Assembly (NCBI GenBank): GCA_022508375.1
Contig: JAFLVJ010000004.1
Coordinates: forward strand, 62,001 to 126,000
DNA: 64,000 nt
Direction of reading: 5' to 3'
Source of the DNA: Clostridiales bacterium
Lineage (GTDB): Bacteria; Bacillota; Clostridia; Christensenellales; CAG-314
Shown here: in pieces, positions 53,107 to 62,242 of the stretch
How the letters are laid out: each line of letters begins with the position of its first letter
How positions within the stretch are numbered: the stretch's first letter is position 1
Translations under genes and position numbers: made by a program
Notes under the pieces: generated by a model
What the model saw: only the letters and a program-made list of their open reading frames with translations
What the model was told of the DNA's origin: nothing
Database searches by the model: none

Positions 53107-53538
53107 TCACTTCCAAATAGCAATTATTTCGTAATCGGGAAAATACGAATTAACAACCACATTTACAATATCCTCGTATTGCTTTGAGTAGGTTTCTTCA
53201 ACTTGTACCGTAACGGTTCGATTCGGGTTAGATACGGTTATTTTACTAACCGATATATCCTTGTATTTGAGTAATAGCTTGACGGATTCCGCTGCGTTAT
53301 TGTTTTGTCTATCGTTAACGCTTTCGATATACTGTTGCTGTAAGTTGTCACCGCCGTCAGTGACAAAGGACCAATCGTTACCACTAAATAACCCAACAAC
53401 AGGTTGCACGATTACCAACGTTACGACCACGCCAAAAACCGTTTTTACATACTTTCGCGTTTGCCCCTCCGGCAAAATAACGTCGCATAACACCGAAAGT
53501 ATTGCTATTCCCGCAACCGTAACAACCCATTGCCCCAT
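53107..53538 (-). CDS. spoIIIAF: Stage III sporulation protein AF
   Basis: A 143-aa protein with two N-terminal membrane helices (about 3-22 and 34-52; LCDVILPEGQTRKYVK lies between them) and a soluble ring-like C-terminal domain. I chose the ATG at 53538, which follows the spoIIIAE stop by one base with GGAG six bases upstream; the frame extends ten codons further. Confidence 0.9.
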   Translation of the reverse strand: MGQWVVTVAGIAILSVLCDVILPEGQTRKYVKTVFGVVVTLVIVQPVVGLFSGNDWSFVTDGGDNLQQQYIESVNDRQNNNAAESVKLLLKYKDISVSKITVSNPNRTVTVQVEETYSKQYEDIVNVVVNSYFPDYEIIAIWK

Positions 53539-53539
53539 A

Positions 53540-54673
53540 CTACACTCCATTAGCACAACATATCGCAATAAAAATCATAATGCAAAACATAAACGACACC
53601 GCAAGCACCAAAACGGACAAAAACGTCAGGCTCTTGCTCACGCCACCCAAAATCTTGACATATTTACTATCCACTATTGGCTCACTGAGCGCCGCAACCG
53701 CCTGCAACCCCAGATTAACAGACAAAATAGCGACAAGCGGTTGAATCATCATAAACAGCAAAATCAACAACGACACAACGCCAAAAGCGTTTTTGATAAG
53801 CGTTGTACTTGCCACGACGATGTCAAAACCATCCGCCAGATAACCACCCAAAATAGGAATATAGTTTTTTGTGGCAAATTTTGCCGCGCGAAAACTCACT
53901 CCGTCTATGGACGCCGCAGATATTCCCTGCACAGTTGTAACGGCAGAAAACAGCATGAAAACTATGCCCAATACCCAGCCCGCGGAATTATTCAAAAAGG
54001 ATGAAGCCTTGCTGACTCGCACGTTAGTCGAAATGTTGCTGACTGCAGCAAAAACAAGCGCGAATATTGACAAGGGTAATACGACGTTTTTGATTATTTC
54101 GATGATACCGGTCGAAAACATTACCATCGACGGTTGACATACGCTTGATGCAGCGTTTCCACCGTTGGCGATAAGCAACGTTAGTAAAATCGGCGATGTA
54201 ACTTCCGCTAACAAGCTTACCTTTGCAAGCATTTGATAAACCTGCTTATAACAATCTACCACCATTGACAGCACGGACAACAACACAACCGTTACACCGA
54301 CAAATGATACGACGCTATCCGTACTTTCGGAAATCAATCCTCCGCTTGTTCGTCGAATAAGCCCGAGAATCACCAGTACCACAAAGATGGATATCAGTTC
54401 AGGCAAAAGTTCCTTTATCGTTTGAGCAAAAAGCAGTCCTATAACCTGCCAAAAGCTTTCGGCGCTGTCGAATTCGCCGTTGATTATGCTTTGTACCTTA
54501 TCCGCAACACTCCCGATAAAGTCCTCGGCAACATCATCTACTTGTGAAAAATCTATACTACCAAGTCCTTCCTGTACGTTATCTTCGAGATCATCTACTA
54601 CATCTGCGTGCGCAATGGCGGGCAGACAAATGATGAATATCAAGATCAAAATGATGACTGTTCGTAGTTTCAT
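53540..54673 (-). CDS. spoIIIAE: Stage III sporulation protein AE
   Basis: A 377-aa polytopic membrane protein of the SpoIIIA-SpoIIQ channel. A signal peptide (1-23) precedes an amphipathic acidic region and about eight transmembrane segments; PILLTLLIANGGNAASSV and PILGGYLADGFDIVV are conserved. Its start overlaps the spoIIIAD stop by 4 bp. Confidence 0.93.
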   Translation of the reverse strand: MKLRTVIILILIFIICLPAIAHADVVDDLEDNVQEGLGSIDFSQVDDVAEDFIGSVADKVQSIINGEFDSAESFWQVIGLLFAQTIKELLPELISIFVVLVILGLIRRTSGGLISESTDSVVSFVGVTVVLLSVLSMVVDCYKQVYQMLAKVSLLAEVTSPILLTLLIANGGNAASSVCQPSMVMFSTGIIEIIKNVVLPLSIFALVFAAVSNISTNVRVSKASSFLNNSAGWVLGIVFMLFSAVTTVQGISAASIDGVSFRAAKFATKNYIPILGGYLADGFDIVVASTTLIKNAFGVVSLLILLFMMIQPLVAILSVNLGLQAVAALSEPIVDSKYVKILGGVSKSLTFLSVLVLAVSFMFCIMIFIAICCANGV

Positions 54674-55056
54674 AACGCCAAATTCATTATCACGGTAAAC
54701 AGTTTTTCAACAATCGGCAAGGCGCAAAACAAAATGGCAACCTTGGAAGCCAACAGAACCTTGTCCCCAACGCTCTTGCAGTTGGCGTCGATACACACAT
54801 TACTGCTGAACTCTGCCAAGTAACCTATACCCACAACTTTTATTACGCAGCCGATAGCTTCACTGTCTATATTTGCTCGATCGGCGAAATTGTAAAAAGT
54901 GTAAACCACATTATACAATTCGTCACAAATCATCAATAGCAACAATACGGAAACGCCAATTGTCATAGGCATGGCAAATTCCGGCTTAAGCTGTCTTATT
55001 ACCGCTATACCGACTATCGAAACAAGCGCCAACAAAGCAATTTTGTAAAAATCCAT
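54670..55056 (-). CDS. spoIIIAD: Stage III sporulation protein AD
   Basis: A 128-aa membrane protein with about four helices. VIKVVGIGYLAEFSSNVC with a preceding IDSEAIG is the SpoIIIAD signature. It is coupled to spoIIIAE by overlap. Confidence 0.92.
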   Translation of the reverse strand: MDFYKIALLALVSIVGIAVIRQLKPEFAMPMTIGVSVLLLLMICDELYNVVYTFYNFADRANIDSEAIGCVIKVVGIGYLAEFSSNVCIDANCKSVGDKVLLASKVAILFCALPIVEKLFTVIMNLAL

Positions 55057-55058
55057 AG

Positions 55059-55253
55059 TTACAAGTTAAATAACGATTGAAGCGTGTCGTAAAGCTGCAC
55101 GATAACGTCCAACATCATGACAAGAGATATTACAAGCCCTACTACGGACACAACGGTCGCTATTTCATCCTTGCCGGCACGCTTTAAAAGCATTGCAGCT
55201 ATTGCTGTGATAATTCCTATTGCAGCTATTTTCAAAATAATAGATATATCCAT
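55059..55253 (-). CDS. spoIIIAC: Stage III sporulation protein AC
   Basis: A 64-aa protein with two membrane helices, beginning MDISIILKIAAIGI and containing LLKRAGKDEIATVVSVVG between them, as in SpoIIIAC from other species. It is separated from spoIIIAD by 2 bp. Confidence 0.92.
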   Translation of the reverse strand: MDISIILKIAAIGIITAIAAMLLKRAGKDEIATVVSVVGLVISLVMMLDVIVQLYDTLQSLFNL

Positions 55254-55262
55254 ATTTCACCG

Positions 55263-55709
55263 TTACATCAATACAATACCAACCATTACGCCGAGCAACA
55301 CGCCCAGCTTAGTGTAGATAGCAGCTTTATTTACTTCCTCAGATACTTTTTTTGCGTCCGAAGCGAAAACAGTTGCGTAGTAATCGATATGCCGTATCAG
55401 CTCTTGCGAGTTGACACATCCAATATTATTAAAGAAGGCGTCGATGTTATCCCTTTGTAACGAAGATAACGCGCACTTCAGTTTACCTTCATTTATATAT
55501 TTACAAAATGAATCCGAACTGTTTTTAACAAATTCCTCATTAAAAACAGCCAACTCTACTTGTTTTCCTTCCACATTCACCTTGAGTAACGAAACGTATC
55601 GTTGCAAATCGGAGTAAAAATCCCCTTTACGCTTTATACGTTTTTCAAGATATCTTCCGCAAACAAAACCGCACGTAGCACATGCTAAAAGTATTATTAT
55701 GTCTAGCAT
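55263..55709 (-). CDS. spoIIIAB: Stage III sporulation protein AB
   Basis: A 148-aa protein, about 20 residues shorter than most SpoIIIAB. It has hydrophobic ends and a central helical domain with FYSDLQRYVSLLKVNV. The C-terminal LGVLLGVMVGIVLM segment is a membrane anchor. The fold resembles GspF-like platform proteins. No clear Shine-Dalgarno precedes the ATG, and the distance from spoIIIAA is 33 bp. Confidence 0.85.
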   Translation of the reverse strand: MLDIIILLACATCGFVCGRYLEKRIKRKGDFYSDLQRYVSLLKVNVEGKQVELAVFNEEFVKNSSDSFCKYINEGKLKCALSSLQRDNIDAFFNNIGCVNSQELIRHIDYYATVFASDAKKVSEEVNKAAIYTKLGVLLGVMVGIVLM

Positions 55710-55742
55710 AGTAATTTATAATTGATTGATATTTGGTATTAT

Positions 55743-56573
55743 TTATGTTGATTTTAGTGCTTTTACGCTGAAACTTAGGTTTTCCTTACTCAGTATAATT
55801 GCTGTAGCAAAGTAGCTTGCAACGCCAAATTTATCGGCAAAATCATCCAAAGTGTAACCGTGTGCACTGCAGGCTATTTTTACACCGCTGTTGACACACG
55901 ATCTGACAAAACCTACATCAATGTCCGCCAACTCATCGCAAATAATAAAATCAGGAGACATCGCACGAACGCCTATATCAAAAGCATATTCCTTGCTGCT
56001 CCATTTCAACACGTCACAGTCACACGCATTCAATACATCGTCGTCGTAAAACAGCTCGCCACGCTCGTCAATGACCAAAACGCTATACTGTTTGGATAGT
56101 TTAACTGACAAATCCCTTAAAAACGTTGTTTTGCCACTGCAAGGCGGACCTATCACTACGGTATTACCTTTTTGACATTGTATTAGCGTTGCATAATCCA
56201 CACAGCCCACATTGTGCGGTATGCGAAGGCATAAAGAAGTATATGTGCGAAATACAGTTTCACGACTGCCCGCCACGTGACCGCACACACCAATTCGCAC
56301 GCCGTCTTGCAAAGTGAAAAAGCCTTTTGCAAGCATTTTTTCATAAGCATATACCGAATTGTTGCAAGCCACTTGTACAATACGGTCGCACACCTCGCCA
56401 AGCACGATTGCCTTTTCGATGTTTTGAGTTAGACCACTACCGCCTACGTAATACCACAACCCGCCGACATTCACCTTTACCGGTCGGTGATTTCGAATTC
56501 GCAGTTCACGAATGTTTTTCAACGAAGATACCTTATCCGATATTTCCGTTGGCAGACAGTCGAACAATTTCAT
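55743..56573 (-). CDS. spoIIIAA: Stage III sporulation protein AA (ATPase)
   Basis: A 276-aa AAA/secretion-type ATPase thought to power the channel. VVIGPPCSGKTTFLRDL is Walker A, VLVIDERGELFYDD Walker B, and FIICDELADIDVG a further conserved block. I start it at the ATG at 56573. The frame stays open 22 codons upstream, but that part overlaps the efp terminator and a promoter candidate. There is no Shine-Dalgarno. It heads the eight-gene operon. Confidence 0.92.
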   Translation of the reverse strand: MKLFDCLPTEISDKVSSLKNIRELRIRNHRPVKVNVGGLWYYVGGSGLTQNIEKAIVLGEVCDRIVQVACNNSVYAYEKMLAKGFFTLQDGVRIGVCGHVAGSRETVFRTYTSLCLRIPHNVGCVDYATLIQCQKGNTVVIGPPCSGKTTFLRDLSVKLSKQYSVLVIDERGELFYDDDVLNACDCDVLKWSSKEYAFDIGVRAMSPDFIICDELADIDVGFVRSCVNSGVKIACSAHGYTLDDFADKFGVASYFATAIILSKENLSFSVKALKST

Positions 56574-56578
56574 ACAAC

Positions 56579-56607
56579 ATTTTATTGGACAAGCACTTGT
56601 TTTATGA
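56579..56607 (-). promoter_or_regulatory. Candidate SigE promoter of the spoIIIA operon
   Basis: TCATAAA (56601-56607), 14 bp, AATAAAAT (56579-56586) on the minus strand, compared with kmATATT / CATACAnT. The -10 ends 6 nt before the chosen start codon. Confidence 0.3.
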
Positions 56608-56630
56608 AAGAAACCGAAATAAAACAATAA

Positions 56631-56662
56631 AAAAATCACCTCGTGTTGTCAAGGTGATTTTT
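56631..56662 (-). terminator. Terminator after efp
   Basis: Stem AAAAATCACCT / AGGTGATTTTT with a 10-base loop and a U-rich tail on the minus strand. It lies about 30 bp after the efp stop and separates the infB-efp operon from spoIIIA. Confidence 0.85.
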
Positions 56663-56694
56663 GAATATAATTTGATTACAAATAAAGAGTAAAA

Positions 56695-57255
56695 TTATTT
56701 AGCTCTTTCCATGTATTCGCCTGTACGGGTGTCGATACGAATCATATCGCCTTCGTTTACGAACATGGGAACCATGAGCGTGTAGCCCGTTTCGACGGTT
56801 GCGGGTTTTGTTGCGTTTGTCGCGGTGTTGCCTGCAACAGCAGGTTCACAGCTTATTACTTGCAAAACAACAAAGTTGGGAGGTTCAACGGAGAATGCCT
56901 CGCCTTTGTAAAACTTGATTGTTGCAGTCATATTCTCTTTCAAGAATTGCAAAGCATCTTCTACCTGACCGTGATTCAAAGGAACTTGCTCGTACGTTTC
57001 ATTGTCCATGAAGTAGTACAGATCGCCGTCGCTGTAAAGATATTCCATTTCTTTGTTTTCAATACGCGCCAGTTCAAATTTTTCCGACGGGTTGAAGGTT
57101 TCTTCACGCACTGCGCCTGTAACAACGTTCTTTATCTTGGTTCTGACAAAAGCTGCGCCCTTGCCCGGTTTTACGTGTTGGAAATCAACAATTACGTAAA
57201 TACCGTTGTTGTAAACGAACGTTACGCCTTTTCTAAAATCGCCTGCTAAAATCAT
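56695..57255 (-). CDS. efp: Translation elongation factor P
   Basis: A 186-aa factor that rescues ribosomes stalled on polyproline. The three beta-barrel domains are in order. The tip loop [12 protein letters not shown] carries Lys32, the position that is modified in Bacillus (5-aminopentanol) rather than beta-lysylated. The C-terminal [18 protein letters not shown] is typical. GGGAGG lies upstream. It follows the M24 aminopeptidase gene as in most Firmicutes. Confidence 0.96.
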   Translation of the reverse strand: MILAGDFRKGVTFVYNNGIYVIVDFQHVKPGKGAAFVRTKIKNVVTGAVREETFNPSEKFELARIENKEMEYLYSDGDLYYFMDNETYEQVPLNHGQVEDALQFLKENMTATIKFYKGEAFSVEPPNFVVLQVISCEPAVAGNTATNATKPATVETGYTLMVPMFVNEGDMIRIDTRTGEYMERAK

Positions 57256-57281
57256 AAATTGTAAGCCTCCCTGTGTTTATC

Positions 57282-58355
57282 CTATAAAATTATAATATTT
57301 TTGTCTGATGTTGTCAAATCTATTACGCTATCTTGCTCTACAAGTAGTAAGTCTTCGATTCTTACCCCGCCAAGCCCCGGAATATATATACCGGGTTCGC
57401 ACGTAATAAATTGTTTTGCGCATATTTTTTCTTTCGAGCGCGCATTTGCATTTGGATGTTCGTGGATATCGATTCCCAAACTGTGCCCTGTGCCGTGAAC
57501 GAAGTAGTTTTCGTAACCGTTTGACTTTATTACTTCACGACAGAATGAGTCTAGCTCTTTGCCGGTCATGCCACAATAGGCATTGGTAATTCCCATCTTT
57601 TGCGCCAGCAATACGACATTGTATATTTTACGCATTTCATCCGACGGTTCACCCACAAACACCGTACGCGTCATGTCCGAGCAATATCCATGGTAACGCG
57701 CACCGAAGTCCATTGTAACGGGATCGCCAATCTCAATCAATTTGTCGCTTGGATGAGCGTGTGGTTTGGACGAATTTAGTCCCGAGGCAATTATCGTATC
57801 GAATGCCAGTCCTTCTGCGCCGTTTTTAGCCATGATATATTCCAATTCAATGGCAATATCTTTTTCGGAAATTCCCGGTTTGATAACTTCAAGTATCTTA
57901 GTGAACGCAATGTCGGTAATGGATTGTGCTTTGCGTATGTACTCGATTTCTTCTTCTGTCTTGAAACTCCGAACAAAATTGATACTGTTGCCAACGGGTT
58001 CAAGTTTAAATCCTTTTCCCTTAAATTTGTTTTTCAAGGCTACGTGTTCGCTCACAGTCAACTCGGTATCCTCGTAGCCGACAGTCACGATCTCGTGATT
58101 TTTCAGAACGTCAACAAGTATATCCTTATCGGCGCCACCGTTTACAACCTGTACAACTTCAACGCCATCGTTTTCCAAAATTTGCGCCATTTCGTAATAT
58201 CTGGGATCGGTGATAAAAACGCTTTTGTTGCCACGCATCAAGATAAGATAGCCGAAAGTTGAAGCGAAACCGGTAAAATAAAATCGGTTTTTATCGCTTA
58301 TAACGACTATCGCATCTACGTTGGATAATTCAAATAATTTATCCGTTGATTTCAT
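57282..58355 (-). CDS. M24 family Xaa-Pro aminopeptidase
   Basis: A 357-aa two-metal aminopeptidase of the short PepP/PepQ (YqhT) type. The N-terminal creatinase-like domain is followed by the pita-bread domain with VTMDFGARYHGYCSDMTRT (two metal aspartates), HGTGHSLGIDIHE (His), ITCEPGIYIP (Glu) and GVRIEDLLLV (Glu). All five ligands are present. GGAGG precedes the ATG. It is 26 bp upstream of efp, a conserved pairing. Confidence 0.92.
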   Translation of the reverse strand: MKSTDKLFELSNVDAIVVISDKNRFYFTGFASTFGYLILMRGNKSVFITDPRYYEMAQILENDGVEVVQVVNGGADKDILVDVLKNHEIVTVGYEDTELTVSEHVALKNKFKGKGFKLEPVGNSINFVRSFKTEEEIEYIRKAQSITDIAFTKILEVIKPGISEKDIAIELEYIMAKNGAEGLAFDTIIASGLNSSKPHAHPSDKLIEIGDPVTMDFGARYHGYCSDMTRTVFVGEPSDEMRKIYNVVLLAQKMGITNAYCGMTGKELDSFCREVIKSNGYENYFVHGTGHSLGIDIHEHPNANARSKEKICAKQFITCEPGIYIPGLGGVRIEDLLLVEQDSVIDLTTSDKNIIIL

Positions 58356-58367
58356 AATGCCTCCAAA

Positions 58368-59213
58368 TTACATGCTTTCATATACGCGCTTCATGTATAA
58401 CGCGTCATCAGCCTGCGTGCCATCAGATTCGCAGATGACAACAGGTGATAATTTATACTTTTTAAGAACCTTCGCCAATGGCTCAAATTCCGGACCGAAA
58501 ACGGTATCTTCGAAAGTTAAATGTTTAACCTCGCCACCGTTGGAATATTCAATCTTTGAAAAATGAACGTGCATTGAGCTTGCTCGTTCCGTACCAAGGT
58601 TGTTTATCAAGTGCAAAACAATCTGTTCATAATCTTGCTCAGTCTTTAAACTACCGTATGTGCGAGCGTTTATATGTCCGAAATCTATTGTGGGAACAAA
58701 GAAATCCGCTACCTTGCAAAAATCCGTTACTTCTTCGACATCGCCGATTTGATTGATTTTTCCCATTGTTTCCGGACAGAATATGCAGTCGTCCATTTTG
58801 TTTTCAACTATAAGATGTGCCAAAATTTCCATGCGTTTTTTTGTCAACGCAACAGCATCTTTTCTCGTCATTTTGCCGACTGTCGATGGATGAAAAATAA
58901 CCCTGTTTCCGTAAAATTCACGAACCTTTTCACAGCTTCTGAGTACGTATCCGAAGGACTTTTCCGCCATTTCGTCAGATGGATTTGCCAAATTGATATA
59001 ATATGGCGCATGAACCGAAATTGCCACGTCAAACTTCTTACTGAGTTCACCTATTGCATTGGCTTTTTCGCTGCTTATATTTATTCCCCTTCCAAAGGAA
59101 TACTCGTAGGCTGTAAGTCCCTGCTCAGCAAGCCACTTGGGCGCGTCAACGGATGAAGTATGTCCTTCATCGTAAAAACGGTTGCTGTTTCCGCTTGGTC
59201 CAAATCTAATCAT
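58368..59213 (-). CDS. Endonuclease IV-like TIM-barrel protein
   Basis: A 281-aa protein of the AP endonuclease 2/xylose isomerase-like barrel superfamily. It opens MIRFGPSGNSNRFYDEG. SVHAPYYINLA, VIFHPSTVG, CPETMGK and PTIDFGHINAR place His and Glu metal ligands as in Nfo. HVHFSKIEY and a Glu near the C-terminus (VICESDG) complete the set. It is close to proteins annotated 'TIM barrel/endonuclease IV' in Clostridia; true AP endonuclease activity is an inference. It overlaps ribF by 8 bp. Confidence 0.8.
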   Translation of the reverse strand: MIRFGPSGNSNRFYDEGHTSSVDAPKWLAEQGLTAYEYSFGRGINISSEKANAIGELSKKFDVAISVHAPYYINLANPSDEMAEKSFGYVLRSCEKVREFYGNRVIFHPSTVGKMTRKDAVALTKKRMEILAHLIVENKMDDCIFCPETMGKINQIGDVEEVTDFCKVADFFVPTIDFGHINARTYGSLKTEQDYEQIVLHLINNLGTERASSMHVHFSKIEYSNGGEVKHLTFEDTVFGPEFEPLAKVLKKYKLSPVVICESDGTQADDALYMKRVYESM

Positions 59214-60093
59214 TTAACACCGTTTCCCTGTCTTGTTTTAACTGTTCTACAAGCTCGTCAGAATCTTTATATTTACGTATAGAACGCAAAAAGCGAGTCA
59301 ACGAAACCTTGAGTGTCTTGCCGTACAGATCTCCGTCAAAATCCAAAATATGCGCTTCGATATTGACGTAATCAAGTCCAAAAGTAGGTTTTTGACCGAC
59401 ATTTACTATTGCTTTGTAACTTTTACCATCTACAACCGTCACACCGCCGTAAACGCCGATTGGCAACAACTTATCGCAACTGACTTGCAAGTTGGCTGTA
59501 GGAAATCCCATTTCGCTGCCTACGTGCCTACCGTGAACAACCGTTCCAATAACGAAATACGGCTCGGAAAGTATTGTATTTAATGTGTTGACGTCGGATT
59601 TTAGCAACAAATCGCGCGCCAAAGTAGTACTGACTTTTACATTATTCCAACATACCGCATCAACAATATCCACATTACATACGTCGGAAAAATACACTTT
59701 CAACGATTGACTATTTTTGTGATCGCAACCGTAGGTGTAATCAAACCCGCATACAATGCCTTTCAAGTTGTATCCGGCTAGTTGTTCAACAAACTTATCA
59801 CCCGAACAGGCGCGAAATTTATTGTTGAATTCGGCAGCAATTACCACTTCAACGCCCAAGTTCTTATATAGCTCCAAACGCTCGGCATACGTATATACAA
59901 CGGTAGAATCCTTGCCAAGCACCTGCAAGTGATTGTTACTGAAGGTAAACAACGCTACTTTGGCTTTACACTCATGCGCACGCTGTTTAGCAACGTCAAG
60001 TAACTTGACGTGACCGCTGTGCATTGTTCCGAAATATCCCAAACACAAAACGATTGGACAATTAAGTTGTTGACCGAATTCTATTACCTGCAC
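59206..60093 (-). CDS. ribF: Bifunctional riboflavin kinase/FAD synthetase
   Basis: A 295-aa enzyme turning riboflavin into FMN and FAD. The N-terminal nucleotidyltransferase has LGYFGTMHSGHVKLLD, where most homologues have GxFDGVHxGH, so the loop is divergent though the His pair is kept. The C-terminal kinase has GTVVHGRHVGSEMGFPTANL and AIVNVGQKPTFG. The start is GTG at 60093 with AGGTG upstream, 7 bp after truB, the standard Firmicutes order. Confidence 0.92.
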   Translation of the reverse strand: MQVIEFGQQLNCPIVLCLGYFGTMHSGHVKLLDVAKQRAHECKAKVALFTFSNNHLQVLGKDSTVVYTYAERLELYKNLGVEVVIAAEFNNKFRACSGDKFVEQLAGYNLKGIVCGFDYTYGCDHKNSQSLKVYFSDVCNVDIVDAVCWNNVKVSTTLARDLLLKSDVNTLNTILSEPYFVIGTVVHGRHVGSEMGFPTANLQVSCDKLLPIGVYGGVTVVDGKSYKAIVNVGQKPTFGLDYVNIEAHILDFDGDLYGKTLKVSLTRFLRSIRKYKDSDELVEQLKQDRETVLND

Positions 60094-60100
60094 AGCACAC

Positions 60101-60955
60101 CTAAATTGCGTTTCTTAAGTAGTATTCCAAATCCAAACGACCGTTATTACACTTGCCCAGTCCGAAAAATACGCCCTTGCAATATATCTTTTTGTATCCT
60201 TCAAATTGAACAAAAATATGGCGACCGTTTTCCAAATTGTTGAAATGTTTATCTTCTAAAATATACTCATCTACGTCTTTTAACGGGTACATTACGTCCA
60301 CAAGACACTGTTCCTTCTTTTCGCGAATCTCGTCTAACGTGTAGGCGCTTTCGATATTAAAGCAGCCGGATTGCAAGCGAATAAGTCCACTCATATATCC
60401 TATTGTACCACAGGCAAAAGCAATATCCCTTGCCAGTGAACGAATGTACGTTCCACCGCTGCACTTAATATCGACAACAAGCGTATCCGCACTGCGCTGT
60501 TCCAGTAAAGTTATATCATATATAGTTACGGAACGGGAACGCAACTCCACCGCTTCGCCATTTCGCGCCAACTTATAAGCCCTGACACCACCGACCGATA
60601 TAGCCGAATAAGCGGGCGGGACTTGTTGTATTTCACCCGTAAAGCTTTTAAGCGCGTCCGTTATCTGATCAACAGTAGGTACATTACCTCCGCTTTCCAC
60701 TACTTCCCCGTACGAATCCAAGGTATCTGTAGTCTTACCGAATGTGAAAAAAGCGCGGTAATACTTTACCTTATTTGTTAAGTAATTGAACAACTTGGTT
60801 CCTTGTCCTACGGCTACAGGCAACACTCCGCTTGCACCGGGATCTAACGTACCAAGGTGTCCGACCTTTTTTTCATGTAAAACGTGCTTTACACAAATAA
60901 CAATATCGCTAGCCGTTGCGCCTACAGGTTTGAGCACGTTAATAAAACCGTTCAT
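60101..60955 (-). CDS. truB: tRNA pseudouridine(55) synthase TruB
   Basis: A 284-aa enzyme making the TpsiC-loop pseudouridine. GFINVLKPVGATASD and KVGHLGTLDPGASGVLPVAVG contain the catalytic aspartate; CSGGTYIRSLARDIA is another family block. A C-terminal PUA-like segment is present but short. The start overlaps the DHH gene stop by 4 bp (ATGA). Confidence 0.95.
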   Translation of the reverse strand: MNGFINVLKPVGATASDIVICVKHVLHEKKVGHLGTLDPGASGVLPVAVGQGTKLFNYLTNKVKYYRAFFTFGKTTDTLDSYGEVVESGGNVPTVDQITDALKSFTGEIQQVPPAYSAISVGGVRAYKLARNGEAVELRSRSVTIYDITLLEQRSADTLVVDIKCSGGTYIRSLARDIAFACGTIGYMSGLIRLQSGCFNIESAYTLDEIREKKEQCLVDVMYPLKDVDEYILEDKHFNNLENGRHIFVQFEGYKKIYCKGVFFGLGKCNNGRLDLEYYLRNAI

Positions 60956-61914
60956 ATCGTATAACCTACTACCCGAACTATTTTGTCAATGACGTCCTCT
61001 AACAATCCCGATATCATGCACGCGGAAGCCAAAACGTGTCCGCCACCACCAAATTCTTTGCATACGTCGCGCACAGAAAAGTCTTTTCCGCGCATACTCA
61101 CCTTATAAACGTTTGGTGCATATTCCGTCATGCACACGCCGATTTTTGCCGTGTCAATATTTATAGCGTACTGAACAAGAAAAGACGACGCATTGAATTG
61201 CAAATCGAATTCCGCCAAATCCGCTTGCGTTAGATACATCAACGCCATTTTTCCGTCGTAATATATACGCATATGCGATAATGCCCTGCAAAGCAATTTG
61301 GTTTCAGCGAGGCTAATATCTTTGAAAAATACGCGATTGATTTGCTCCATACGAGCACCACGCTCACACAGCTCGGCAGCCATCAAGAAACATGCTTTAT
61401 CGGTGTTGTTATGCGCAAAGTTACCTGTATCGGTACACAAACCCATGTACAAATAGGTGGCAAGCTGTTCGTCAATTTCAATATTCAGTTCCTTTACGAT
61501 CTCGTAAACAATTTGACAAGTACTCGCGTAAGGCTTGAGACAGTTGTATTTTGAGAAATAATCTCCACCGTGATGGTCTATCGTTAGCGTCTCGGCAAAT
61601 TTACAGTATAGCCCCGCATAATCGCCTACACGCGACAAATCCCCACAGTCAACCGCAACAAATAAGTCGTATTTGCCATTGAAACTTGTTGAAATCTCTG
61701 TTACTTCCTCAAAAACACCAAGTTTGCTTTCCATAGGCATATCACAAAAAATACCGACTGTCTTGTTTAGTTTTCTCAAAGCCAGCGCAAGCGCAATGCT
61801 CGAACCTATTGTGTCACCGTCCGGATGAGTGTGAGCAAATAGCGCTATACGTTGTTTATTTGAGAGAATATTGGCCACTTGACTAATTGTTGTCGTCTTT
61901 TTTTCCGATTTCAT
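60952..61914 (-). CDS. DHH/DHHA1 phosphoesterase (NrnA-like)
   Basis: A 320-aa bifunctional oligoribonuclease/pAp-phosphatase family protein. ALFAHTHPDGDTIGSS, FVAVDCGD, TIDHHGGD and CTDTGNFAHNN provide the DHH metal ligands. The C-terminal DHHA1 domain has EFGGGGHVLASACMI. In Firmicutes the gene usually sits between rbfA and truB, as here. The start lies within the rbfA end (32-bp overlap), with only a weak ribosome site. Confidence 0.92.
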   Translation of the reverse strand: MKSEKKTTTISQVANILSNKQRIALFAHTHPDGDTIGSSIALALALRKLNKTVGIFCDMPMESKLGVFEEVTEISTSFNGKYDLFVAVDCGDLSRVGDYAGLYCKFAETLTIDHHGGDYFSKYNCLKPYASTCQIVYEIVKELNIEIDEQLATYLYMGLCTDTGNFAHNNTDKACFLMAAELCERGARMEQINRVFFKDISLAETKLLCRALSHMRIYYDGKMALMYLTQADLAEFDLQFNASSFLVQYAINIDTAKIGVCMTEYAPNVYKVSMRGKDFSVRDVCKEFGGGGHVLASACMISGLLEDVIDKIVRVVGYTI

Positions 61915-62242
61915 AAAGCATCTCGCTTATCTTTTGTCCGTACGCCATGGAGGTATCCAAGATAAAGTTAAACTCGGGCACTTTACGGATGTGCATGGTA
62001 CGGGATATTTCCCTACGCACAAAAGGCTCGTTTTCCTTGATTGCAAGATAAGTTTGCGTAGCTTTTTCGGTATCCGTTGAATAAACGCTGACGTAAACCT
62101 TTGCAGTAGCCAACTCTTTATCCGTATCTACGTCCAAAATCGTAAACATTTCCGTTATGCGCGGATCCTTTACCTTTTTGGTAAGAATCTCCACAATCAA
62201 ACGTTTAAATTCGGAATTTAATTTATTTGTTCTTGTATTCAT
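61883..62242 (-). CDS. rbfA: Ribosome-binding factor A
   Basis: A 119-aa 30S maturation factor of KH fold. [18 protein letters not shown] and [12 protein letters not shown], then [21 protein letters not shown], match the family well. The start overlaps the infB stop by 4 bp, so the two are translationally coupled. Confidence 0.95.
   Translation of the reverse strand: MNTRTNKLNSEFKRLIVEILTKKVKDPRITEMFTILDVDTDKELATAKVYVSVYSTDTEKATQTYLAIKENEPFVRREISRTMHIRKVPEFNFILDTSMAYGQKISEMLYEIGKKDDNN

Noticed and set aside
53261..54004. Plus-strand frame of 247 codons over spoIIIAE/AF
   Set aside because: Antisense to conserved sporulation genes; low-complexity Asn/Gln/His composition typical of a shadow frame.
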